From assembly GCA_025331565.1 (NCBI GenBank), contig JAFREQ010000011.1, forward strand, positions 13,784,001 to 13,848,000: DNA of 64,000 nt, written 5' to 3'. Position numbers and translations under genes: made by a program. This document shows positions 1 to 12,100 of this stretch, one piece after another. The notes beneath the pieces are model-generated. The model was not told the origin of the DNA. It saw nothing but the letters and a program-made list of their open reading frames with translations, and made no database searches. The first letter of the stretch is position 1; the number at the start of each line of letters is the position of its first letter. This DNA comes from Holacanthus passer. Its lineage: Eukaryota; Chordata; Actinopteri; Pomacanthidae.

Positions 1-555
1 CAGCTCCAGTGACAAAGCCACTTGTGTATTTCCATGTTAGAGAATGACAGGGAGATTTCTGCCGCTGTCTGACAGGAAGAGGAGCCATGTGTGAGGAGGC
101 TGGGGGTTGATTTGGTCACTGAGACAGGGTTGGTATGGGGGGGAGAAGGGGGGTGCAGATGGGGGTCGGTGGACCAAAGAAGCCTCCAGTGTCCCGAATG
201 CTCCACTGACCTGGGTGAGTTGATCCCAGTGTGACAGGTGCATGGCTACCTGTCACATTATCATTCACAGTCATGGACCCAAACGTCATTCCCGCTCTGC
301 AGCCATGACACATGAGAAACACTGGATTTGTCAATGTCACTCACTTTTGAAGAGCGGTTTTCTCTGGTGTAGTTGGAGCTTGTGGGTGGAAGATGAAGAG
401 ACACTGAGAGGGGTTGGACAAAACCAGATAAATATACAGCATTGCAATTAAGAGTGAGAAGTAACTAATTATTAAAAACTATTGAAGAATTAAGTGTCTT
501 TTTTTCCCATTAGTGCAACATCAGTCATTTTAATTTCAAAGGAGATTATTTTTTT

Positions 556-583
556 GAGAAGAGAAGAGAAGAGAAGAGAAGAA
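556..583. repeat. GAGAA pentanucleotide microsatellite
   Basis: About five tandem copies of gagaa follow a short T run. It is a simple-sequence repeat with no coding role visible. Confidence 0.85.
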
Positions 584-1289
584 TTACACTCAATTACTTT
601 TGGAAAGGTAAAAGGTGAGCAAGATATTCTCTCTGCTTTGAACCCACATTTGTGCATAACTTAGTTTTTCTTACTAAGAATTGTTGGCCATAACCTTTGG
701 AGAGCAAAAAAAAAAAATCATCTAGATACCACATTGGTTCTTTCACAGCTGCCAAAACTGAGTGACTTCTGGCAACAGCTCTCACATCATCCCAGAGAAG
801 TTAGGATATATTAGACTTCTGGCAGAATAAAACAAAGCAATTTGCTAACAATCAAAATAATTAGGACAGTTGATTTTCCAAAACAGCGTTGAATGCTCCC
901 TGAATAAATCAATCACTACACGCTGGGCTTTGTTTAACCGAGCCGAACTCACTGTAAGCATCTACTCCTAATGAAGCTCGTCTGCCTTAATGATGCAGTT
1001 TCCGCATTTTTATAACTGCTGATTTATTAAATTAGAGTTCTACTGAGGGAAACATTACAACGAATTTAGCAGAAGACCTCAGTAATACATACAATCTGTG
1101 AAGAAAAGGTGACGGTATTGGACTTTTTCTAGCAAACCTTCATTAGTATTTTATATGAAACACATACAGTCAGACAGTAACACATTCTCAGTCTAAGTGA
1201 CTAAACACACAGGTTACAGCTTATTTCTCATTACATCCAGGAGAAATATCCTTCAGGAAAATCCATTACAGTATCATGAAACTGTCTGA

Positions 1290-1452
1290 GAAAATTATGA
1301 CTGAAACACGGATTAAAATTAGACTTAAATTAAAAATGAGTTCCAACTAAATTTTGACCAAAACAAAACAACTAAAATGCAACTTTAGACCAACTGCTAT
1401 TTTCAATAAGGGACTAAGACTAAATTAAAATACCTTGTCAAAATTAATACTG
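1290..1452. repeat. Degenerate dispersed repeat rich in 'actaaa/gactaaa'
   Basis: The stretch repeats short words such as ttaaaatta, gacta and actaaa and ends in tcaaaattaatactgg. This resembles a widespread teleost interspersed repeat. The identification is from recall of the family's style, not from a search, and the left edge is approximate. Confidence 0.35.
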
Positions 1453-2149
1453 GTGTTTTCTGTTGTGGGTTTTTAATTTGAAACAGCCTATATTTGGATA
1501 CATTACAGCGTCTACTTGAATTGAATTGAACTTAATTGATCAATATGGCCTCTGTCAACACTGTTGCAATTAGGTGCTATACATCTGCTATTATCAAAGA
1601 GACTAATTTTCACTCTGTGTCAACACATGATTAGACCTGCTTCATCTCACTTCATCCACTATTGAGTCCTGAAAACACTCCTTCACAAGCTTTTACGTCT
1701 CATGAGGATAAATTAGTGTCAAGTGAAATTGTGTTAAAGTGCTTGTGCATCTTTTACACTGAAAGCCAGTTTTCCATATGGTGTCTGTGAAGCTGTGGAC
1801 AGCCCCTCGGTGAGTGGCAGCACACTTCCACCAGAGGCTGTTGTGTCTGGGCTTTTCATTAACACCTTAAAAGGTGTCAATCACAGTTTGCTTCTGCGAG
1901 GCTGCTCATAAACAGTACAGCAGAAGAAACAAGGTCCAAATCCCCCAGGTCCCACCCGAGCAGCAAATACCACGGCTCAATGCTGAAACCAAAACACAGG
2001 TGCTGTAACACGCAGTTTTCCAACGCCCATCAAAAAATAGCTGACTATACTGAACTGACCAAACATTCTTCAAATAAACTGTCAAGAACAATTTTATGGT
2101 ATTAAAAGCTAATTTCACTTGTCTGTGTCTTGATAGCTGTTAAAATGCT

Positions 2150-2590
2150 TAAAGCAGCACTAATCTATATTTTCACATGAACAACAGGTCAAGTGACTAT
2201 GTATAATGAAAAAGGGTCACTTGTTGTGACAAACCCACAGAAAATTATCACCAGACACTGTTCCCCACAGTAGCATGAGTGAGTGTTTTAGTGTCTTTCA
2301 GCTCATTGTTTTGTTTTTATGGCCTGTAGCTTTTCTGTTTCGGTTCACTCTCACTGCTCTCCTCAGCTTTGTTTCTGGCACCAGCAGCAAAAAACTAAAC
2401 ATGCTGCACCCTCATGCTCAGCGGTGCAGACAGACAAGTTAATGAGCAGCTGGTGAACAAAGTGGAGAAGCTAAAGAGCCAGTTGTTTCAGTCAGGAGTT
2501 GGTAGAGACCAAAAACCGAGCTAAAAGAGAGTGAATATTGGACTTAGACTTGTCAGGTGGCCAAAAACATGACTCCAAATTCGAGTTTCA
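2150..2590 (+). repeat. Dispersed repeat, copy 1 (related to 48144-48560)
   Basis: The segment shares ordered similarity with 48144-48560. Both begin with a 'taaagcagcac/taaagcaactgc' word, continue with 'tttcagctcattgttt' against 'tttcagctcactgttt', then 'agctaaagagccag' against 'agctgcaaaagagtcc', and then 'caggagttggtagagacc' against 'gaggagttgggagacc'. Two diverged copies in non-homologous places make this an interspersed element. Its class cannot be told from the sequence, and no open reading frame survives. Confidence 0.55.
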
Positions 2591-3019
2591 AAACAGAAAC
2601 CAATGAGTGAAATCACAGACTATAGTCCCACCACATACTTAGTTTATCATTTATGTAATGATTCTGATGAATATAATGTTAAGGCAATTTGTTCGAGACA
2701 TAAAAATCAGGATTGTATTGTATCGGAATTCATTAATGTCCTAAATGTGAGGCAGAATCCATATGGATGGTGAAAGCACTGAGCGAAAGTGAAACTGGCA
2801 TTTGTTCCCTGCTTATGAAATAAACATGAAGTCTAAGCTTGACTTGCAATCATCATCAAATCATAATAACGGTTATGTAGGGATGTGAAATAATGTCTAT
2901 TATCCAGCAGAACAACTGGCAAGCATATGTTCCTGTGGGCTTTGAATCCCACTAGGTTTAGCTGTGAGTACAGAAAAAAAATATTTTTCCTTATGCAGTA
3001 AAGCATGTAGTTCACGTAC

Positions 3020-3185
3020 CTGAGACATCTGCATCACTGTGCAATTCCTCTCGTTCTGGCAGCCCACTTTGTACCCCCCGGGTTTCAGGCACATCGAAAT
3101 CCTCCTGCCGAGCCAAGGGGAGCATGTAATAGATCCGACCGTCTTTGTAGATCTCAATGCAGGGGTGTGCACACAGGCTCCTTTT
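3020..3185 (-). CDS. tex264: tex264 coding exon 3
   Basis: 55 codons plus one base, acceptor ..CTCACAG and donor GTACGT on the minus strand. It reads KRSLCAHPCIEIYKDGR, then YYMLPLARQEDFDVPE, matching human TEX264 (LCAYPRLEIY.., PLARQGDFYVPE). The acidic tail after it (ELHSDADVSG) starts the disordered C-terminal region. No following exon was found to the left. Confidence 0.9.
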
Positions 3186-6100
3186 CTGTGAGAGGTGTTA
3201 AGTTGGTGAGAAAAGTTCATGATTTACAACAAATGAAAATATTAACATACATGTTTCCTTTCAATTTGAAGTACTAATAGTGGTAATTTAAGTGCATAAT
3301 TCAGTTCAATTAAAAAAAAATCAACCTGTTGTCACAAACTGATGATTAATGAGTATGTCTGTAGTGTATATGTGAAAATTATAGGTGCAAAGTGACACTT
3401 TGCACCTATAATAATAATACCATTTTCTGTGTTTTAATACACACACACATGTACATGTGATGGACAGAGGAACCACCACAGTAGGATGCAAAGACATGCA
3501 CCAACATGCCAAGAATCCCACGAGTCTGCATCCAGCCATGACTTGATTTCATACGTGGGAACCTCGCTGCTCCACCCCTGAACTAACATGGACCTCTTCC
3601 TCCCGTCTTCACACCCCACATGCGACACATCTTACACCCCTACAGTCTGTCTTTATGAACATTCGCGCTGCTTGTCTTCTTCTGTTACTTGCCTCACTAC
3701 TCTCCAAGTGGGAAGTCTCACATGACAGAGACCCCTCCACTTCTCCGGGCTCATTAACCTTTCATACACCATGTTTTGTTATTCCGCTCATGCACAGCCA
3801 ATGTCTGTTACTTTCACCCTTTTGGCACATGTTAACTGTCGAGCAATACCAGCACAACACATCGCAGCTGCAGTGCAGTATCTTAATGTGATCTATTATT
3901 CAAAGATATTTTCCTTTAATCAGCTCAAATGATGTCAGTTTTCATTACTACTTGACCATTTTACTGATGCCAAAGTAGAGCTGCTGTTGTTTGGAGCAAT
4001 TTAAAGATTAAATGAACTAGATGTTGATTATTATCTGATGTGATCTTCTACATTAGATCAAATCACAAGCAATATTATTTTCTTATGGTGAAAAGGACTA
4101 ATGATTCAGAGCAAGTCATGACACAGGGACATTTAGTGTAGTTTAGAGCAGTTTAAAAATTGAAAATAAAAGCATTGTAATGAAGACCTCTGTATTCACA
4201 TCTTGCACTCTTCCTCCATCTCCTGTGTTTCAACAATGACTTGAACATTTTTCCTCACTACTTCAGACCCTAAATAACTTCTTACACTATGACAAATTCA
4301 TGACATCTTTCCAAGAGTTGAACCTGTTCAGATTATTATCGTTTCTTGACAGATCCTGGGAGCGCGGGGTCCCTGTGCCCTTGTGGAAGCGGTGACAGGC
4401 AGGTTACTGTTTAGCGGTACAACAGGAACGTGATCGTCCCACATGTAGGATCTGATAATCAGGCTCGTAGGCTGAACAGACACACATGAGATAGAATCTT
4501 TAGCGGAGACAGCTGACTTCTTTTCAAAGTCTAGCCTATCATCTCTCCCACCATCTGTCTCGGAGCCCAATTATGACAGCAGTGACGTTTCCTCTCGCTG
4601 CTGTCTGCAGGAACAACGTTGTCAGTTTCACTGATTCCAGCAACATCAATTATTGGTGCATTTCTCCTCAAGAAACATCTGTGTATCCTCATTGACTTGG
4701 CTCATCAGCTTGAGTCAGACATCGACTGCTACATATTGCATATTGATGTGCATGCATGCATGAAGACACATACACACACACAGCAGTTCTATTTTGCAGT
4801 TCAGACACTAAATAAATGATCAAATATGAAAATGAAGAACAGCGCAGACACACTGTTGGTACAATAGCTGCATAGAGGGATTCAGCTTTAATATTTCACT
4901 GGTAAATTCACATTTGTCAGAATAATCTTTGCTTTATGTTGCAGAATACAATTGATGGTAGATGGAGGATATTTGATTTGGCTAGTTGGTGCTGAAAGTT
5001 ACACAACACAGGATTGGAGAGAAACTTACAAACACAGCAGTGCAGACAAGATGTACGTAATAAGAGTAAACTCCATATCCTAATGGTACACTTTAAAGAT
5101 CCAAGCACAAAAGCATTATATGCCAAGGATGGGTTTTAAAAGCACTGTATTCACCCCTTGAGGACAATAATAGAAACTAAAAATGAATATAAAGTACCTA
5201 ACAGAGAGCGGGGCCACTCTTTCTCTTTCTAAACAGCTTCTGTCCTTGTTTCACTTCTTTCATACAAATCCTGGACTCTTTGCAGAGGGACAGCTGAAAG
5301 TTCAGTGAGGAAAGAAGAAAGAGGATCATCTGTTAGTGATGTTCAGGAGGCTGCATAAGATTTTCTATTGGCATTCATGAAAACTATTTTGAATGTGCTT
5401 CACAGTGTTTGCAGGGTCCTGGTCTAGGTCTAATTTGGTATTTACATTGTGGGAATTGGAAAGATCATGAGAAAATCATGTTTACAATGAAAATTAGGGT
5501 ACATCATCAGGTCCTGCAAAATGCCCCTGTAGACGTCAGCAATTATGTGAAGGCGCCGAGCAATAATGGGACCTAATGAGTCCTTCAAGACGGCAAAACA
5601 CACTTCAGGTTAAAAACATATTCTTGCTTTCTCACAAAACTGGAAGTAGGACAAAACAACTTAGCCGGGCTTTGTGCTCATGTTTTGTGCTATTGTGACT
5701 TGAATATCAGCCATTTTGGCAGCAGCATCACAAAAATCTGCTCTGTGATGTTTTTTCTTTTGTTAAAATGACGACGTTTAAATTCTTACAATTTATACTC
5801 TTCTCTTTGTCAGTGCAGTGCAGCTTACAATTTGTCATGATTTTTGAAACTATTTTCCCTGCCACACTAAATTGTTTTGGATTTTGTGACTGATGCACCT
5901 ATAATTCTAGGTTTCTCAACACTGACAGACCTTATTTTACCTTAATTTACATATCAGGTTTGTGCTTATAGCCGAATGACTCATCTGCCTTCCTAACGGA
6001 CTATTTCAACGTTTTTCATCTGTTCTTTCCATTATCTTGTTTGACTGTTTCACTGAACATCTACTAAAAATGAATCCCACCTTAAATGAATTCCTCATAA

Positions 6101-9100
6101 AAACAGACGGTAGAAGCTGCATTAGCACATTAAAGCCTCAAATGTTCTTTTCATTAATGAAGAAGTAAAACTGCTCTTTGGCAGAAGGTGAATGGGCGAG
6201 CACTTCTAACTTTTTCAGACAAACAATTATGGCCAGACAAGTGAGTGAAGAATAAAGGAATGCCAAATGCTAATTTGTTCTGGATTGATTAATATTCAGC
6301 GAGAGGGTTCGCTCCCCCTGTGTGTGCTCTAAACATAATAGTTTTTATTGCTTCAAGAGTTGGAAGTTATTCAGGAAGTTAATAACAAGGGTAGCCTTTT
6401 AAAATAGGAGATTTAAATTATGAATAAAGACATAACCAAGATATACTGCCTTGCACTGGACAACTTAATGCCTAAACCTCATTGTCATGTATTTTGTTTA
6501 AGTATTTCTTTTGTATGTACAATAGACAAGACATATGTAGTTGAGAATTTGACCCCAATATCAGACCTCAGCTGTACAGAGAGGCGTCACAAATGGGGCC
6601 TGAACCTGAGCCGCCAACCAAGCACCCGATGTGCACTTGTGCATAACATAAGTAATGTTTAGTTTAAATGATTAGTTGATTGCTCGATTAGAAGATTCAC
6701 AGAAAGTTAATTGGTTTTGATAAGCAATCATTCAAGCAAAAATGCCAAACATTCTCTGGAACCAGCTTCTCAATCACAAGGATTTGCTGCTCTTCCTTAT
6801 CTTATGTGAGAGCAAACTGAATAAAAAAAAGCCGTTCATCGGAGAAACTGTGATTGTAATTTTTGACATCATTATTTTCTGACATTTTATTTTATCTGCC
6901 AAACGATTCATTGATCTATCAAGAAAATAATGATTCACTGATGAACAATGGTCAGTTTATATTGTTATTCATTAGTTTCTTCATATGATGTCATGGCATA
7001 CAACTGAGAAAACTCAAAAACTACAACTTTCTGTATGTAACTGTATTTAAGATCTTTAGAGTCCCTTTAATTGAAATGACCTTTTGTATTGTGAGGACAC
7101 TTTTTTTTATTTGTGCACCCACACATGGAGCCTGCACCTATTACTTACAGTCGCTGCCAGGTAAGTAAAACAACAATGAGCCTCGTTGTATGGTGGGGTC
7201 AGTTTCTCTGTGTCTTATAATCAGAAGACCTGGGACAGAGGGCAGGCAAATAATTAGACCAGCAGTGGAGTCGCCGAGACAAACTGTTCACAGTAGGCTT
7301 TTATAATTGGGTAGGGGGTTGTGGGTAGTGTACTTATTGATTTGTGTTTGATTTTCTCCATACTCTTTTCCGGCAGTATTGGGGCCTCGGGAGTCCAGGA
7401 GAGCACTTGAGGTGCAGTCCAGAGTAACAGGGTCATAGTAAGGTCATTTTTTCTTCACGTTCTCCACGGCACAGGAATGGCAATATTTTTTGTACAGAAA
7501 TATATCAGTTATTTCATTTCTCTGGTATGAAAACATTATTGCATGGTAGCATTATTAAGAGAATAGACATGGGAAATTACAAGTGCCAACAGAACATGAC
7601 CTAACCTTACTTTAATGAAATTGTTTCAAATTTGGAAAGAAAAACAAGGCCGAACTGGATAAAACCAGCTTTGCTTCATGTTGCACCACGATATGCTTCA
7701 AAATTAGGTCCAAATTTGAAGAGGACAGCAGTAACCCATTGTTTGTTCACAGAAACACCTTCAGGAGTAGATGCTGCCCTTCATCAGCCCGAAGCTGCTT
7801 CATGGGGAACAATTCAAAGATATAATGAAGGCTCAATTAATGGGTTCTCGAAAGCTCAATTACTGAGCTAATTCATGTGTCAGTTAAATAAACCTTGTTA
7901 TTACGGTGATTAAAAATGAATGAAATTAGTTTTTAGTGTGAGAATTTGCCAAAAACTTGCATGCAAGTGCATACACGCAGCCCTTTAATCGCCTCGCAGG
8001 CACTTTCTCATGCTAGCCGTGTATTTGTGGCCCCTCTGCAGCGATAGTCTACATCAGGAAGAGGATGTGCTTATGTCCTCTCTTTCCAGGTTCCTAGCCT
8101 GGGGAACAACATCTGCACGGGTCCCCTGCGTAAATACATCACATGTGCCCTTGCATAAATAAATGAAACTGTTCAGGGTATTTTTAGAGCTCTAAAACAA
8201 GATTTCTGGTCCCCTCTGGTACAACACGGCTCCACACTTATGCATGATAAGTTGCTTTTTACTGGAAAGTCACCAGTTCATCATGTAACAACGCACATGA
8301 ATGTATAATGCTACAAACAACGCAATTTTTTTTATTCAGACGTTTACTGCTTTAGTTGGGAAGTGTACTGCTCACAATAGGGGCCACTGAATCCTGATGA
8401 AAACCAGTGTTGTGTTTATAATTCTAATCAAATGAATCAATCCAAACAAAGTAATCAGACTAACTTATGTGAATGTCAATGATCTGTTGTAATCTACTGC
8501 AGGTCTGTTAACTGGGATTTGCTTACTGTGATTTTTTAGATTGCCATTAAATTGGCTGAATGATGTTAACAGGTGCAGTAACAGTTATGATTATATAAGT
8601 TTTATGAGTGCATTTAAACAGCTCAGAGATAAATACAGATTACTGAAGAGTAATATCTTTAGATACTGCCAGATAAGACTAGCACAATAAAGCCCCCAAT
8701 TTAAAATGTGGGCATACAAGCATATGATTTCCTATGGCTTTTGTTCTCAAGTACAAGAATGTAATATTTAAGCAACAATAATAAACATGTATTTTTTCCC
8801 ATATGAACTTTTTGCTTATTTATTTTTCCAGCTCTTTCCTCTCAAGAATTCAATTTTTAAGTGATAAATTGAGGGTCTTGTTGTGAACATCGTGTACATT
8901 TTCCTAATCTGTTTTACAGCTATTTCCCTCACAAGCAGCAATTCAGTCAAAGGCAAAAGAAGAGTAAATTTCTCTTCAGTGTGGAGCTGGAAGTGGTGGT
9001 GGAGAAGACGGCACCAAAGAGCTCTCTGCTTCAAAGAGGAGACATTTTACCAGCGCAAAGAGGCACTCTTTACTGAATACATTCGGGCTCCAGAGGAGGG

Positions 9101-12100
9101 ATTTCAACAAGGCAAATACTGCTGGAACTGGCAAAGCAGACTAACCAAAGTCAAGCCTGACACAAACAGAGCGCACCGTATGCACGAGCTACCAGGGGTG
9201 GTTCTGCAGGGGAGCCATTAACTCCCAGCACATAAAGAAATAAGACATGCTTTTTCCCAAGTGGCTCTTGATGAATCACGTCTGCTCCTTCATCCGGTGG
9301 CTCAGTTGAGGAACGCCCACATGTGTACCATATTAATCCTGAGACCAAATAACCCTGAGCACAATCCACACACAAAACGATGCTTCAAATGATCAGAAGA
9401 GAAGGCTTTTGGAGACTCATCATCAATGAGACAAATCAGTCGAATGTCGGACGCTGAATGTAATAAAGATGTCAAGTTTGAATCAGATAGACCTGCAACT
9501 AACCTTCATTATCAGCATATCTGTCAATTATTATTAGTGTTAAATAAATGAATAGTTTACTCCATTGCGTGTCAGAAAACAGTAAAAAAAAATAAAATAA
9601 TGCCCAATACTTTCTCCCACAGCCCAAAATAACATCCTCAACTTTCTTGTCTTGTCTGACCAACAGGCAGAAACCAATACTGAAAACTTATAAAGGCGTG
9701 AAACAGAGAAAAGCAAAACTGCAAGTGTCCAGATAAGAATCACCTCACTGCAACACACAGGCAGTCTGTCGAACAGAAAACATGCCTGGGTTGCCACAGA
9801 TCCTTGCCCTTTTACAGATAATGGTGTTAACACATTCACTGCCATGCTAACCAGGCGTAACACAGGGAGGAATGAAGAGAGTGGGTGGAGGAAACACTAC
9901 TCATGTAGTATCAGAAAATAATGTAAATGGAATGAAGGCAGCGGTAAAGTCTCATCTCGGTGAATTTCTGGTTGAGGTAATATCAAACTTTAATCATTTT
10001 TGAAGTATATCTTTTAGGTTTATGTGCCAAATATGTTGCAAGGATGTACTCAATCATTTCAGTAATATGCATTATCAACAATAATCCTAACAAATTCTCT
10101 GGTAGGCTTCAGCTGTAGAGTTCATGCATGTGGTGACAAAAATATGTTGGAGAGATAGCTAAGGGAATAAATCAAAACTATTAACATTTTCCAGCATTTG
10201 ACTGTGTCTAAAAGAAGCAAAGTTCAGAGTGATGGTTAATAACCCAGGGGGCACCTCCTACCTTAGAGAGAAGGAGTCAGCCTAGATGAAACAAAGACAG
10301 TGAAAAATTGATGGAGAAAAATGAAGAGCTGCTGCCCACAGGGAGAGAGACGGCAAAAACAGATTTTTTTTTTCCCAGAGAAAAACAGCCGACAAATGAT
10401 CAGTGTGAGTACTGAGATGGATACAAACAACCACCTCAGCGATGGCCCCTTGTCTCCTGAGGAGAAAAGCAAAAGGAAGTGAACACCACTGTCAGCAGTG
10501 AAGAGGACAGCTGATGGAACAAAGTGGCAGATAAGTGCTCCCAACCATTGTACTGGATTCAAATAATCTGCAAACAGGGCTCTTTTTGGATATATTAACT
10601 ATAATTTACCACTTCCTGGTGAGAAGGAAAAATAGCAACTCTAACCCCACCACTCAAGCTATTTCTATTCAGCCATTAGAACAACAAAACATTACACAAA
10701 TAGACAAAATGCAGCAGTGACACATAACAAGGCTCCAACTTAAACCAGAAAAAGGCAATAAATCACAGATCAAAATTTGACACAAAGGAATACAAGACAC
10801 AACAGTAACCCTGCACCAATGGTATCACGAACTGATCTGAAACAACATAAGCTTCAAGGTAGAAGTTACATGTCAAAAGTAATTTAAATCATGATAAATA
10901 TTAATGGTAATAATGGAAGAATTATATTGTACTTGTCCTGAAACAAAAGTAAATCACAGGTTTAATTTACCCATGTGGGCTTTTTCCTGATCAGAAGAAC
11001 TCATCTGCTGAGAGTTGAAAGGCTCCACATGTCCCAATGTTAATGTGAGTATTAAGATGCATTTATCCAGGGGGGGTTCATCATACAGTCTATGGTGTTC
11101 ATGCCTACAAAACTAGAGTCTGATGTCTGACATTTCTATGATTTGGCAGGATAATGTCACTTACATTGCATTGTTATTGGTACAAGTGTCTGATTTGCCT
11201 ACATCATCTTGTCAGGGCACCTTCAAGTATTATACCATGCATTTTCTAAAGTAAAAATGTATTCTTTATTTAGTGTTTTACCTCTTTAAGCAAAATCTTC
11301 ACAAAATAGAAACTACATGAATCCTAAGAAAATAACAAACTATGTTTTTAAAGACAAGTTTGTTTCTTTCTTTGTGAGTTTTCTTTTCTTTGCAAAACTC
11401 ATCTAATCTGCATTGCTGCTGGAGCTTGAGCAAGTTTGTTTTACTTGACCTCCGGAGATCTACAACACAAGCAAAAGTAGCCAGAGACCAGTAGCCTACA
11501 CTGTATATAAGACGGCCTCAGCAGGCTACCAGTATTCAATGCATGAGAGTTAGTTCTTTAAAGTAACCAGACTGTGTCAACTCTCAAAGGTGATCAGAAC
11601 TCAGTTGAAGGCTTTTTCCTCATTTCAGTGTTGCTGAGGTCTCAACAGATGTGGTTTCACAGGTGAATATATATATCTTTCAAATACACATCTACAAAAT
11701 GCAACTATTGAGTTCAAAAAGTGTGAGGTTTTCACGGTACACACACAAAATGTCTGCGATATTTCCAACTTTGTGCGCATAAATAAACATTACCAAATGG
11801 AAAAAATGTGTCCCATATATACAGAACATGTTTAATCCTAACCTCTGGTACTGACTCCGTGGAACAAGTGCTAATAGAAATACAAGAGTTTTGAAACGAC
11901 TCTGTTTTGGTGTAATTTTGGTCATATTTGCTAAAGCACGTTTGAGTTTAAACTGCAGTCCACAGGCTTCAGTGGGTATGAAGAAGACATATGCAGCAGA
12001 TTTCTCTTGCATAATACGGGCAGCAGAGGAATAAATGTAGCAAATAGAGCAGAGAAATAACATCCACCACAGCTTGAGTATTCAATCAAGCTTTTCAGAA

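Larger units (their letters stand above)
1..3019. other. Non-coding region left of the last visible tex264 exon
   Basis: No exon could be recognised here on either strand. It lies downstream (in tex264 orientation) of the exon at 3020-3185, whose donor is used, so it is either the next tex264 intron or partly 3' sequence. It holds a GAGAA microsatellite near 556-583, a degenerate dispersed repeat ending near 1452, and a second dispersed repeat at about 2150-2590. The G/C-rich stretch at 100-260 reads open for 60-75 codons on the minus strand but gives no recognisable protein. Confidence 0.5.

Noticed and set aside
37..340. Minus-strand open frames at the left edge as the tex264 last exon
   Set aside because: The Pro-rich translations lack the acidic Ser/Asp/Glu composition and any LIR-like motif; no supporting acceptor in the right phase was seen.
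1906..2118. Minus-strand stretch after 'ttttggtttcag' that could be a terminal tex264 exon
   Set aside because: The phase fits, but the encoded LSRGICCSGGTW... bears no resemblance to the acidic, Ser-rich TEX264 tail.
8883..9221. 112-codon open frame on the plus strand
   Set aside because: No recognisable domain, no splice or promoter context, and the opposite strand is equally open.
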